Positions 27,581 through 36,512 are shown, numbered from the stretch's first letter. The stretch: DNA of 64,000 bases from Sulfurimonas denitrificans DSM 1251 (GCF_000012965.1 NC_007575.1:806001-870000), one strand, 5' to 3'. Notes: a model not told the origin generated them from the sequence alone. A program made the numbers and translations.

Positions 27581-28197
27581 ATGCCATCTCCTTCAAATAA
27601 TGATGATTGGATTTTTTTTAAAGTTTTTTTAGTCTTTTTTTTATAGATATTTCCCGCTTTTATTTTTGACTCTTCTTGCCAAGGCAACACTTCCATGTAA
27701 AAGTTGTGTAAATCGCCTAAAGTAGGGTTTTTTAAGATTTCATTTTCTTCTTCAAGTTCATAAAAATCTTCTCTATTTTCAAATTGAAATTCATTATCTG
27801 TATTATAGATAATAGGGGCGTTTTGTTGCGCACTGCGGTAAATACTTTGGCTTAAATTAAAAAACGATTCTTTGTCGTTTTTTTCAATAAAGATTTTAAC
27901 TTTACTTAAAATAGAATTCTTGAACTTTCTTGAATTGGCGTCCTGATATCCTGTTAAAACCCCTTGACATAAGGCTTTTATATCCTCCTCCCCGCCACTA
28001 AACCATGTGTATTTGGCGTTTCCGAAGAGGCGGAATGCCTCGCAGAGCGAGGTTCTTGAGGGAGATTCGTTTTTAGAAAAACTCTCTACTATTGATAAGA
28101 GAAGACTTGCCTCTTGAATAAATTTATCTTTAATTAAGTTTAAGACAATTTTATTTTGCTCGAAAGATATGCTATAATTCACGGTATTAAGGGACAT
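27577..28197 (-). CDS. Hypothetical protein upstream of rep
   Basis: 206 aa, no family recognised. It is mostly helical and charged, with no signal peptide or transmembrane helix; the C-terminus is basic (KKKTKKTLKKI). It overlaps the replication gene by 4 bp, so the two are probably co-translated and it may assist replication or copy control. It is the first gene of the leftward replication operon and faces the CI-like repressor gene across a 117-bp intergenic region. Confidence 0.65.
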   Translation of the reverse strand: MSLNTVNYSISFEQNKIVLNLIKDKFIQEASLLLSIVESFSKNESPSRTSLCEAFRLFGNAKYTWFSGGEEDIKALCQGVLTGYQDANSRKFKNSILSKVKIFIEKNDKESFFNLSQSIYRSAQQNAPIIYNTDNEFQFENREDFYELEEENEILKNPTLGDLHNFYMEVLPWQEESKIKAGNIYKKKTKKTLKKIQSSLFEGDGI

Positions 28198-28211
28198 TTG
28201 GGCTCCTTTTT

Positions 28212-28246
28212 CTGTAGATTTGACCGACCAAGGCTAAAATCTACAG
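28212..28246. promoter_or_regulatory. Candidate operator between rep operon and repressor
   Basis: Inverted arms CTGTAGATTT (28212-28221) and AAATCTACAG (28237-28246) are separated by 15 bp. They lie just upstream of the leftward operon start (28197), in the intergenic region shared with the CI-like gene. This is where a CI-type repressor would bind. Confidence 0.55.
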
Positions 28247-28314
28247 GTTTTTAGATTAGATGTATCGATATTTTAGTATTAAACTTACATATTGTCAAGT
28301 TTAAAAAGGTAATT

Positions 28315-29025
28315 ATGTCAGATTTCTTAATTGTTTTAGAAAAAATTAAATTATTTACTAATACTAGTTCAGATAAAGATGTTGCAGAAAAACTAGGTGT
28401 TAAACCAGATACGTTGTCGCAGTGGAAAAAACGAAATAAAATACCATATTCAGAGTTATGTGTTTTTGCAAATTTATATAATGTTGATTTGAATTGGTTG
28501 CTATTATCAGATAAAGGAACTCAAAAAATCAGCTTGCCAGATTATCTTATCATTTTGGTTAATAAATCATACGAATTAAATCGAATTGGTTTAACTGAAA
28601 ATCTTTTAAAATTTATTTTTGAAAGTTCAATAAAACAAAAACTTAGAAGTTATGATAAATCAGTTCCGTTTTTGAAGTACTTATTTTGGGATAGGTACGA
28701 CACCTTGGCAAACTTTAGATTAATGATGAGGGCTTTAAAAAAATTTAAAAAAGGTGATGTACATAATTTAAAAATAGAAGATTCTAAAGCTGTTTTAATT
28801 GATTTAATAAAAAATTACCAACTTACAATTGGCGATCGTACTGTATACACTATACGAAATAAAGATAAGAAAAATACCTTGAAATGGCTGGAAGATACTT
28901 TTGATGATTTAGAAGCTTATGCTATCTTAATGGATATGGAGCTGGCTATAAAAGCCTTTGATGAAGCTAAAGAATGGCTAAGTATTAATTTGCCAATCTT
29001 AAAAATCAAAGGCGAAGAAGTATAG
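28315..29025 (+). CDS. CI-like helix-turn-helix repressor
   Basis: 236 aa. The first 70 residues are a phage CI/HTH_3-type DNA-binding domain: VAEKLGVKPDTLSQWKKRNKIPYSELCVFANLYNVDLNWLL. The remainder has no LexA/S24 protease Ser-Lys motif that I can see, so it is unlikely to be self-cleaving. It is the main rightward gene in the left half of the element and faces the replication operon, the position of a maintenance repressor. Confidence 0.8.
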   Translation: MSDFLIVLEKIKLFTNTSSDKDVAEKLGVKPDTLSQWKKRNKIPYSELCVFANLYNVDLNWLLLSDKGTQKISLPDYLIILVNKSYELNRIGLTENLLKFIFESSIKQKLRSYDKSVPFLKYLFWDRYDTLANFRLMMRALKKFKKGDVHNLKIEDSKAVLIDLIKNYQLTIGDRTVYTIRNKDKKNTLKWLEDTFDDLEAYAILMDMELAIKAFDEAKEWLSINLPILKIKGEEV

Positions 29026-29044
29026 TAGAATTTTTTTAAAAGAT

Positions 29045-29233
29045 TTAGTTTTTAAAATTTTCTGCCCATTTTAAAAGAGCCTTTTTATTATATTCTACTC
29101 TTACCATTGTAGGGTATTCTTTAACTTTTGAGAACGAGGATAGCAAACCTTTGTCTCTCCAATTTTTCACAGTCTGTGGATGAACTCTAAGTAGCAAAGC
29201 CGCTTGCCTTTCACTGATAAATTCTTTCTCCAT
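29045..29233 (-). CDS. Small MerR/AlpA-type helix-turn-helix protein
   Basis: 62 aa. The N-terminal half is a classic helix-turn-helix: FISERQAALLLRVHPQTVKNWRDKGLL, followed by a short wing and VEYNKKALLKWAENF. This is the excisionase/AlpA/HTH_17 family. It could regulate the transfer genes or act as a second excision factor. Its leader carries one copy of the element-wide 15-bp motif (29261-29275). Confidence 0.75.
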   Translation of the reverse strand: MEKEFISERQAALLLRVHPQTVKNWRDKGLLSSFSKVKEYPTMVRVEYNKKALLKWAENFKN

Positions 29234-29260
29234 TTAAATCCTTTAAATTGTTTTACTTAC

Positions 29261-29275
29261 CTAATTCAAATTTCT
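29261..29275 (-). promoter_or_regulatory. Element leader motif, copy a
   Basis: AGAAATTTGAATTAG on the minus strand, 28-42 nt upstream of the HTH gene start at 29233. Confidence 0.65.
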
Positions 29276-29276
29276 T

Positions 29277-29513
29277 TTAAATCATGTGTCCTTTTTTAGC
29301 AACTCCTGTTTTTCTTTCTTTAAGTTGCTTAATTGCTTGATTGCATCTTAAAATATTAAATATCCAGCCTGTAATCATAAATCCAATTGCCAGCGTTCCG
29401 ATTGTCGAAACTAGAAGTGGATTATTTTGCGGTATGATGATAAATATCTCTATAATGAGCAAGAAAATGCCGACTGATGTAAAAACCCATGTAGGAATTT
29501 TTAAATTTTTCAT
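29277..29513 (-). CDS. Small two-TM membrane protein
   Basis: 78 aa with two hydrophobic helices (about 9-28 and 35-54) and a basic tail (KQLKERKTGVAKKG). No family recognised. Its leader has the 15-bp element motif (29541-29555), so it belongs to the same presumptive regulon as traG and the small regulator. A role in transfer, exclusion or immunity is possible but unproven. Confidence 0.6.
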   Translation of the reverse strand: MKNLKIPTWVFTSVGIFLLIIEIFIIIPQNNPLLVSTIGTLAIGFMITGWIFNILRCNQAIKQLKERKTGVAKKGHMI

Positions 29514-29540
29514 GTTGTAGTGTCCTTTTGTTTTATTTAC

Positions 29541-29555
29541 CTAATTCAAATTTCT
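29541..29555 (-). promoter_or_regulatory. Element leader motif, copy b
   Basis: AGAAATTTGAATTAG on the minus strand, 28-42 nt upstream of the gene starting at 29513. The flanking GTAAATAAAAC also resembles copy a. Confidence 0.65.
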
Positions 29556-29608
29556 ATTTTAGTTTTTAGTTTTTTCGATTGTTGATATTTCTGTGATATA
29601 CTTCTTTT

Positions 29609-29687
29609 GCTAATACAATTTCTTCATGTGAACTATGGAGTGACAAGACTAGGTCAAGGGATTAATTACCCCTTGACCTTTTTTTTT
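29609..29687 (+). ncRNA. Candidate small antisense-type RNA (type I antitoxin-like)
   Basis: A possible -10 (TATACT, 29597-29602) precedes a roughly 79-nt stretch that ends in a strong rho-independent terminator. Two of its segments are complementary to the downstream peptide mRNA: GCTAATACAA (29609-29618) to the peptide codons at 29731-29740, and ATGTGAACT (29626-29634) plus TGGAG to the leader at 29691-29704. This is the layout of an RNA antitoxin. The RNA is predicted from sequence only. Confidence 0.45.
29651..29687 (+). terminator. Strong rho-independent terminator
   Basis: A 10-bp stem AGGTCAAGGG / CCCTTGACCT (29651-29660 and 29670-29679) with a 9-nt loop is followed by a run of eight T (29680-29687) on the plus strand. 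It closes the candidate small RNA. Confidence 0.85.
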
Positions 29688-29720
29688 GTCCTCCAAGTTC
29701 ACATTTTGAAGGGGTTCTTT

Positions 29721-29780
29721 ATGGATAAGCTTGTATTAGCATTGCTGCTTATGTGCATTTTTGCACCGTTACTTAGGTAA
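29721..29780 (+). CDS. 19-aa hydrophobic peptide (candidate type I toxin)
   Basis: The frame encodes MDKLVLALLLMCIFAPLLR. AAGGGG lies at 29709-29714, 6 nt before the ATG. The length and composition (one short hydrophobic helix with charged ends) are those of type I toxin peptides such as the Ibs family of Escherichia coli. The 3' end of the frame forms a hairpin (29767-29782) and a second one follows at 29784-29803. The upstream candidate RNA is complementary to its ribosome-binding leader and codons 4-7. A leader peptide is the main alternative. Confidence 0.5.
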   Translation: MDKLVLALLLMCIFAPLLR

Positions 29781-29783
29781 CGC

Positions 29784-29803
29784 CAAGGGGTTTACGCCCC
29801 TTG
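29784..29803 (+). other. Hairpin after the small peptide gene
   Basis: CAAGGGG-TTTACG-CCCCTTG, a 7-bp stem 3 bp after the peptide stop codon, with no T-run. It may stabilise the 3' end of the mRNA. The CAAGGG/CCCTTG arms also resemble those of the terminator at 29651. Confidence 0.5.
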
Positions 29804-29824
29804 CCCCCGAAAACTTCTATCTTC

Positions 29825-29846
29825 AAAATTTCCCGTGGGAAATTTT
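29825..29846. repeat. Palindrome at the traG 3' end
   Basis: AAAATTTCCC-GT-GGGAAATTTT, a perfect 10-bp stem overlapping the traG stop codon. It shares a 17-bp core with the palindrome at 25930-25943. It could terminate the leftward transfer operon. Confidence 0.55.
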
Positions 29847-32800
29847 ATTGTTCATTTTGCTTCATCTCTGCAACTGCTTCAGTAATAGTTTTGACACTTT
29901 TCTCTGCTTTTTGCACTTTATCCTGCATAACTTTATTTTCTCTATTTTGTACAGCTTGTTCTAACTGTCTCTCTGCAGCGTTATTTATCTCATCTCTCTC
30001 TGGATGCATTTTCTCCCAAGTCAGCATGTCTTTTAATTCTTGTGTAGAAAAATTCTCAACTTTTTCGGTATTTATTCTAGTGTTCGCCGCAGAGCTTGCT
30101 GGATTCTTTGTGCCGATAAGCCCATCCTGTAGTGCTTTATCATGTGCTGTTTCAATCCTTGCATAGTCTTTATTTTCAATCGTGTTAATCATTTTGTCAA
30201 ATTCGCCCTCAAGTCCTATAGCTTTTGCTGTGCTATCTATCATCGGATTTTGCTTCAAAGTGCCCCAGATTCCCAGCTCATCTTTAGCATGATAGAAGTT
30301 TTCTTGTATCTTATCTTTACCGCCATCAATTTCATCTTTGGTATTTACTTTGTTTTGTTTCGTGAAGTCCTGCATATCGCCGCTTGCTTCTGCTCGTTTT
30401 TCTTCATGAGCTTGCTGATATCTCTTCGTTATACTGTCGTTGATATTTGCCATGTCAGAGTTGTTTTTTGGCACATTGCTTGTGTTTTTGATAATATCTG
30501 GAACTATGGCTTCAACTCTCTCTTCAACATTGGTTGATTGAGCTTTGTAATGCTCTCTTTGTTGTTTAAATTTGTCTTCAGCTTCGCCGATAACATCTTT
30601 AGCCTTTTGAACTCCACTCATATCTAAGTTGAGATTAGTACCGCTAGCTGCCTCAAAAGCTTTTCTCGTTTCGTCAATATGCATTCCGCCTCGCATTTGT
30701 TCTATTGCAATTTTACCTGCGTCTAATAAATCTATTTTTGAAAGTTCAGGGCTATTATTGATATAGTTATTTAGAGCATCAGGAAGTAGATCATGTGTCA
30801 TCGATAAACCTTGACGTGATGTAATATTATGAAGCTTTGTAATTGATTCTGAATCGCTCCAAGATTTAACATAATTATCAGCTTTTGTAAGAATATCAGA
30901 ATCATTAAATCCGCCTGTTTTTTGAGCTTGTTTTGCAAGTCCAAGAGATAAACTCTCGTTTTCATTGATAGAGCTTGTAAGATTTTTTGAGAAAGTGTCA
31001 CCAAATGTTTTAGCGTCATCTCCAGTTATGGTTGTGCTAAAATCTTTCGAATCAGAACTTTTACCAGTTACTGTATAGCCTATGGTTGCGTTACCCTTCA
31101 CGGACATACCAGTAAACAGAGAAACACCATCAGGGGAGCCAATAGTAAGATTTGCATTTGCTCCAGCGTTTGCGTTATGATCACTTGAAAAATTAAATTT
31201 ATGCCCGTTACTCGTCATCTGTTTTAATGTGTTTGTGATACCTTCTTGCGTAACTTTAGTGAGAGCCTCCCCAGTTGCATGACCCCATGTGTTTGTATCT
31301 GAGAATGTATTTGTATCAATATTCGTGCCTCCTGCAGTTGAGCCGTTCGCCAAGCTGTGAGCAAAGCTTGAGTTAAATGCAGCGCTATTTGAAGCAAGTT
31401 CCTGAAGAGTTTTGCCTGTGCTAGCAGATATGTCATTAACTAAACCTGCGCTGATGGTTGTATCTTTAACTGATGTGATTTTTGTACCATGTGCATCAGC
31501 AGTGATTTGACCAAGTCCAGCAGAATCAGATGTTTGTGTTCCAATGCCTTGAGCATTTGTTGTTTTAGTTCTGAGAGAACCATCATTAGCAACATGTGAG
31601 GCTCTCCATGAATCTTGTCCGAGATAATCATGCGTTCCATGCATATCTGTAGCGCTAAACTTGCCTAAAGAGCTGTTTCCAACACTTATATTTCCGCTTG
31701 CAGTTTGTGCAGCGGCAGATGATGCTGAACTATTTGCAACTGCGCCTGCTCCGCTAAAGAAGCTAACAAATCCTTGTTCTGATTTTTTAGCTATTGAGTA
31801 CGCAAGAACTGGAATCATCGTGCCAACATAGCCAATGAGAGCTATTAGAAGTGCTAAGTCTTCATGCATTTTATGAGTTCTAAAAAAAGTGAGACCGCCA
31901 TCAACTTGTGGCCAAATCAATTGAGACTCGATTGTAATAAATGTCATAGCATTTAATATTATAGCAAGCGGCGTCCAAAGTATCATTGCAAACAATAGTG
32001 TAAATCCCATTTTAATATGCCCTAAATCGCCGTAAATAACGGAGAGCAGTACAAGAAGTATAAAAATACCAAGCACAAGAACAGTTAAAATTGCCTTGTA
32101 AAGTGGCAGGTTTTTTTGAGCCATCTTTCCCATAGTCATTAATGTTTGTTGTTGATTTGCCTCTGCTGCCGCACTTGCATATGCTAGAGCTTGAACATCT
32201 CCACCTGCTGCAAGTGCAGTAGCTTTTATGCCATCTTTTGTCATATTTATTAATGTTTGTTGCATGAGATAGTCTTTTGAGTTTTTAGATGTACTAAAAA
32301 GTAATTGTGATGTTGCTGCCATTGCGCCCTGGTATTTGTCTTGTGTAATTCCCATCTCTTGAGCAAGAAGAGGTTCTAAGACGTCAAGCTGTTGTCTTAT
32401 ATCAGTGTTAACTAATAATTCCCATACATCTTCACATTGCTTATCTATTCCATTAGGATTTGCTGTACTATAATAAGGAGTGAGATATCCAGTTACTTTA
32501 AGATCTGCTTTTAATATAGTACTGAAATTTATAATATCTGCAGAAATTTCGTTCATTGCGATTGCGCTAAATATACAATTTCCCATATACTCATTAAAGG
32601 TTCTTCTCGTATGACCATCTGCAGCAATTAATGATTTTACATTCAGTGGCGCTGCCATGGTGAAACCAAGACCCACATCTGTGTAATTTAAAGAGTTTGG
32701 AGTTGCCATCGCAGACTGAAACCCACGTGCTAGGTTTCTTTCTAAGTTTGTAAATAAAGAGAAAGTTTCACCGATTCCTATAGGGACATTGTTAACAATA

Positions 32801-33126
32801 AATGTTTGATTAGTTACTTCATCTTCGATAATATAACGTTTTGTGCTTGTAGAAAAAAGTCCAATTATTAAAGTTATGGTAAATAAATATTTACCCATCG
32901 TAACAGCCATATCAGAACTGCTAGCACCGCTTACGGTATTTTTTATCATCAATAAAAACCCACCGATGGCAACAGCTGATTTAAAAATATAGTTGTCTTG
33001 CGATAGAATTGTTACAGCTTGTAAGACACGGTAAAATAGTTCGCCGTATCCCCATGTGTAAATTGATGATTCTGCAGCAAATAGACTTACGGAAAATAAG
33101 ATAAAAAATAAAAACAATTTTTGCAT
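29845..33126 (-). CDS. TraG-like mating-pair stabilisation protein
   Basis: 1093 aa. A signal peptide (1-17) is followed by YTWGYGELFYRVLQAVTIL, the opening of the TraG_N domain of F-type conjugation systems. Transmembrane helices lie near 48-62, 84-102, 345-368, 378-398 and 422-445. After residue 460 there is a very long soluble region rich in Ala, Ser, Asn and Thr, ending in charged coiled-coil segments. F TraG proteins stabilise mating pairs and mediate entry exclusion with TraS. It is the only type IV secretion component in the element. Its leader has the 15-bp motif and GAGGAG. Confidence 0.75.
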   Translation of the reverse strand: MQKLFLFFILFSVSLFAAESSIYTWGYGELFYRVLQAVTILSQDNYIFKSAVAIGGFLLMIKNTVSGASSSDMAVTMGKYLFTITLIIGLFSTSTKRYIIEDEVTNQTFIVNNVPIGIGETFSLFTNLERNLARGFQSAMATPNSLNYTDVGLGFTMAAPLNVKSLIAADGHTRRTFNEYMGNCIFSAIAMNEISADIINFSTILKADLKVTGYLTPYYSTANPNGIDKQCEDVWELLVNTDIRQQLDVLEPLLAQEMGITQDKYQGAMAATSQLLFSTSKNSKDYLMQQTLINMTKDGIKATALAAGGDVQALAYASAAAEANQQQTLMTMGKMAQKNLPLYKAILTVLVLGIFILLVLLSVIYGDLGHIKMGFTLLFAMILWTPLAIILNAMTFITIESQLIWPQVDGGLTFFRTHKMHEDLALLIALIGYVGTMIPVLAYSIAKKSEQGFVSFFSGAGAVANSSASSAAAQTASGNISVGNSSLGKFSATDMHGTHDYLGQDSWRASHVANDGSLRTKTTNAQGIGTQTSDSAGLGQITADAHGTKITSVKDTTISAGLVNDISASTGKTLQELASNSAAFNSSFAHSLANGSTAGGTNIDTNTFSDTNTWGHATGEALTKVTQEGITNTLKQMTSNGHKFNFSSDHNANAGANANLTIGSPDGVSLFTGMSVKGNATIGYTVTGKSSDSKDFSTTITGDDAKTFGDTFSKNLTSSINENESLSLGLAKQAQKTGGFNDSDILTKADNYVKSWSDSESITKLHNITSRQGLSMTHDLLPDALNNYINNSPELSKIDLLDAGKIAIEQMRGGMHIDETRKAFEAASGTNLNLDMSGVQKAKDVIGEAEDKFKQQREHYKAQSTNVEERVEAIVPDIIKNTSNVPKNNSDMANINDSITKRYQQAHEEKRAEASGDMQDFTKQNKVNTKDEIDGGKDKIQENFYHAKDELGIWGTLKQNPMIDSTAKAIGLEGEFDKMINTIENKDYARIETAHDKALQDGLIGTKNPASSAANTRINTEKVENFSTQELKDMLTWEKMHPERDEINNAAERQLEQAVQNRENKVMQDKVQKAEKSVKTITEAVAEMKQNEQ

Positions 33127-33142
33127 GTTTACTCCTCTTTGT

Positions 33143-33157
33143 CTAATTCAAATTTCT
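33143..33157 (-). promoter_or_regulatory. Element leader motif, copy c
   Basis: AGAAATTTGAATTAG on the minus strand, 17-31 nt upstream of the traG-like start; it overlaps the last base pairs of the relaxase gene. Confidence 0.65.
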
Positions 33158-36100
33158 ACATTCCCATACCTGAGCTTCTTATCTGCTCTTTTTCAACATT
33201 TATATCTTCCAATGCTTTTTCTTGCAGAGCTGCATCTTTAACTTTTTGATTATCTTCGTTTTGTTGTTCATCTTTTTGAGTTTGCATTTTAAAGTCGTCA
33301 AAAAGTGGTTCATCGGTGTGCTGCATTGATTTAAAAAGCTCAAGCTTCATTTCTAGCCTTTGTTGAATATCACTATCTAAATTGCCATTTTTTAGCTCTA
33401 TCTCTGCAGTTCTAAAATTTCCATTTTCTATTAAATTTTCTATTTTTACTTCACGGGCAGCCTCTAGCTCTTCATTTAAAAATTTGCTCTCTAATTTAAA
33501 CTCTTTTTGCAGTTCTAGTTCTACGCTCTCAAATCGTGCTTCAATTGCAGCATTTATTTTTAATTCTACGCCGCGCATATCATGCTCTTCAACTTGTTCT
33601 ACTAGATTCATAGCTCTAAATACATCATTTTGAGCAACTGCATTTTCAATTTCATCAATTTTAGCTTCGTACTCTCTTGTTTGCTCCAGCTGCTCTTTGA
33701 AACCATCTACAAAACCTATCATCTTTGAATTTCTATTTTCTAATTCTCTATCATTAGTACCGTCGTGTTTCTCCATGAGCTTATCAAACTGCTTTTCAAC
33801 TATTAAATCTGCCATAGCTCTATATTTTTCATCTTGATAGCTTAATCCTTGACTTTTTAATTCATTTGCCATGCCAATGGGAGTGTCTAGCCCATATTTT
33901 TTAATATTTTCCTCGAACTGTAGATGCGTATGCTCTTTTACCATTACCTCAAGGTAATCTTTGCTTTTTATATCTAATGCAGTGGCATACAAATCTATCT
34001 TTATCTGTTTTTCAACTAAACTATCCTGTGGAAACTCTTTTTCATGTTTTAGGTCCAGCAGCTCAAGAGTGTCTATATCTTTCTTAAAAGCAGAGAACAT
34101 CTCTGCTCTCGTTAAGTCTCTAAAATAATTTTCTTGCTGCTCGCTTGAAAGTTTTGAGGCATCTACGCTGAGCAAATGCTCATTTGGATTCAGATTTGCA
34201 GAGTTGAAAGCAGTACCATTATCATTTATATATTTTCCGACTTCAAGTGTATTCATTTTGCTAAAATCAACATCTTCATATAATTTGTTTGCTATTTTTT
34301 GAGCAAAATTAATCTGTTTATCGCTTACTTGTGGTTTAGCCAGTTTGAAATTATCTAAATTGTCTTGCTTCCATTCTTTAAGATTTATATTGCCAAATCC
34401 TCTAGCTTCATCACTTTTTTTAAAATTTATAATCTGCTGTTTTGTTTCTATCTTCTCAACACTAAACTCTTTTAACAGTTCTTCCCTTTTAAACCCTGCA
34501 TTTTCTAAAGCACTTACAGATACTTGCTGCTGTTTGTCAGCAACATGACTGATTTTTTCTATCTTATCTTTTTGTTCTGGAGTGAATTCAGGATTTTGGA
34601 TTGCTTTTGTTAAAAGAGAATCAAACTTCACTCCATTATCTCCATGCTCTAGCCTGATACCGTCCATCTCTACTATTTTTTCATCTTTTGAAAAACAGTT
34701 TGTATCAATCCCATATTTTTTTAAAGAAGATTCTGTAATATCATCATAAGCTTTTATTTTGCCTCTAAGTCCGTCAAGTCGCTCTATATTTGTTTTTTTC
34801 TCCTCTTTAGATACTTCATTTGATTTTGAAGCTTGTTGAAAGTACTTAATACGAGCTTCAACAACATCAACAAGAGCTTTTCTTGTATCGTTTGCAAAAA
34901 TCATTTTATCAAGCTTATAGTGATTGTTTAGTGTGATACCATCTATCCTTTTTTGCGGTATTTCAAATGGCTTATCGACTCTGTTATTTAGGTGTTCAAA
35001 TCTATTATAAAGCTCTTTTGAAATTCGTGGTTCATTTTCAGTATTCCACTCTTTTATTTTTTCTTTATTTGCAGTAAACCATTTATTTATTGTGATATCA
35101 TCCTTGAGATGTTTTGAAGATAGTTCAAGCCCTTTATCAGTTGCTATTTTATCGGCAAGAAAGAGTTTTTGATTCTCATCTAAAAATGCTTTAAATTGTT
35201 CTACGTCTTTTGGAACTTCGCCTAGACTATATTTTTCTGATAGCTCTAGAGAATCTTTGTAATATTTTGTAAAAGTATCTGCATATCTATTTTTTGCATT
35301 AGTTATAAACTCATTATATTTATCAGAATGCTCTTCAAAAAAGCCTTTAATTTTATCTGCTGAATTCAAAGCTTTTTCATTGATAGGTATTTTGTAAGCA
35401 GTTGCAATTTTTTTGATTAAATATGTATTTTGATTTGCAAATTTACTTGTAGGCATATCGCCTGTAAAACCTGCTATCTGTTTTGCCTCAGAAAAATAAG
35501 ATTTGTCTTTGTAAAATATTTCGTATCTATCTGATTTATCCATCGCAAGTTGTTTTGTATTTTCATAAAATCTCTGTTTAATTTCAAAAAGCTCATCTTT
35601 AAACATTTTAACACCATCACCGCCAACATCTTTAGTCGTGAGAATTAAATGTGCATGAGGATTGTCTGTATTTCTATGTATGGCAAACGTGTAATCAAAG
35701 TTTTTATGAAAATCTTGAGAAAATGTGTTGATGGTTTTAGTTATCACTTTTGAAAATTCGGCATTTGTCATCTTGACATTAGAGTTCGGAGAAAATACAA
35801 GTCTGCGTTCACCAGTGATATCTTGCATCATCGATTTTGCCTGAGAATCTGAAATTTCATTTCCGTTTTTGTCATATAAGACACCGCCTGAACCTTTTAC
35901 TTCATCTCTTGACATGTAGTCGATATGCTTCTGTGCTCTTAATTCTGTAGCTTCGTTAGATTCATCTTTAAAAGCACCATCACGCATAATGTAGTCTATA
36001 GCTTTAGTTGCTCTTATCGATGCTCCTTTACCGACTGTATATGCCGACTTAAAGAAGTTATCTGCTCCAGTCATTTTTACTATTGCAAAATTTGCAATTA

Positions 36101-36503
36101 CAGGTGATGTAGCAAACGATGAAGAACTTAGACTAGACGCAGAACTTGATGCTGTTGTGCTATCTGATGAAGTTTGTACTTTTGCAGATACGAGAGCTGG
36201 ACTAGTTATATCAGCAGTTGAAATATTTTTAAAAGATATATTTTGAGTAGATGATTGCTGAGAAGCGTCATTTACACTTAAAGAAGCATTCCCTGTTAAA
36301 CTACTGCTTAACTTATAGTTATCGTCAAAATTTGTTTGCGTGTCAACATTAAAATTTGTACTTGTGTTAGCAGCACGAGCTGGTGCTTGTTTAAATTTCG
36401 GAACATTTTCAAAAACAAGATCTTCATCAAGTTCATCGTCCGTGCTTCTTTTTTTTCTTTGCTTTTCTCTTATATTCCAAAGTAATAGTTCTTCTTGATT
36501 CAT
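33156..36503 (-). CDS. Conjugative relaxase
   Basis: 1115 aa. Residues 1-150 are disordered and Ser/Thr-rich. The nickase domain (about 155-360) shows candidate catalytic tyrosines in AIDYIMRD and HIDYMSRD and the metal-binding three-His motif HRNTDNPHAHLIL (about 270-282). The rest (about 400-1100) is helical and charged with long coiled-coil predictions, and no helicase motifs are seen, so it is a MobP/VirD2-style relaxase rather than MobF. It would nick the element at oriT and stay bound to the transferred strand. It is transcribed with the upstream small genes and 29 bp before traG. Confidence 0.85.
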   Translation of the reverse strand: MNQEELLLWNIREKQRKKRSTDDELDEDLVFENVPKFKQAPARAANTSTNFNVDTQTNFDDNYKLSSSLTGNASLSVNDASQQSSTQNISFKNISTADITSPALVSAKVQTSSDSTTASSSASSLSSSSFATSPVIANFAIVKMTGADNFFKSAYTVGKGASIRATKAIDYIMRDGAFKDESNEATELRAQKHIDYMSRDEVKGSGGVLYDKNGNEISDSQAKSMMQDITGERRLVFSPNSNVKMTNAEFSKVITKTINTFSQDFHKNFDYTFAIHRNTDNPHAHLILTTKDVGGDGVKMFKDELFEIKQRFYENTKQLAMDKSDRYEIFYKDKSYFSEAKQIAGFTGDMPTSKFANQNTYLIKKIATAYKIPINEKALNSADKIKGFFEEHSDKYNEFITNAKNRYADTFTKYYKDSLELSEKYSLGEVPKDVEQFKAFLDENQKLFLADKIATDKGLELSSKHLKDDITINKWFTANKEKIKEWNTENEPRISKELYNRFEHLNNRVDKPFEIPQKRIDGITLNNHYKLDKMIFANDTRKALVDVVEARIKYFQQASKSNEVSKEEKKTNIERLDGLRGKIKAYDDITESSLKKYGIDTNCFSKDEKIVEMDGIRLEHGDNGVKFDSLLTKAIQNPEFTPEQKDKIEKISHVADKQQQVSVSALENAGFKREELLKEFSVEKIETKQQIINFKKSDEARGFGNINLKEWKQDNLDNFKLAKPQVSDKQINFAQKIANKLYEDVDFSKMNTLEVGKYINDNGTAFNSANLNPNEHLLSVDASKLSSEQQENYFRDLTRAEMFSAFKKDIDTLELLDLKHEKEFPQDSLVEKQIKIDLYATALDIKSKDYLEVMVKEHTHLQFEENIKKYGLDTPIGMANELKSQGLSYQDEKYRAMADLIVEKQFDKLMEKHDGTNDRELENRNSKMIGFVDGFKEQLEQTREYEAKIDEIENAVAQNDVFRAMNLVEQVEEHDMRGVELKINAAIEARFESVELELQKEFKLESKFLNEELEAAREVKIENLIENGNFRTAEIELKNGNLDSDIQQRLEMKLELFKSMQHTDEPLFDDFKMQTQKDEQQNEDNQKVKDAALQEKALEDINVEKEQIRSSGMGM

Positions 36504-36512
36504 GATAACACC

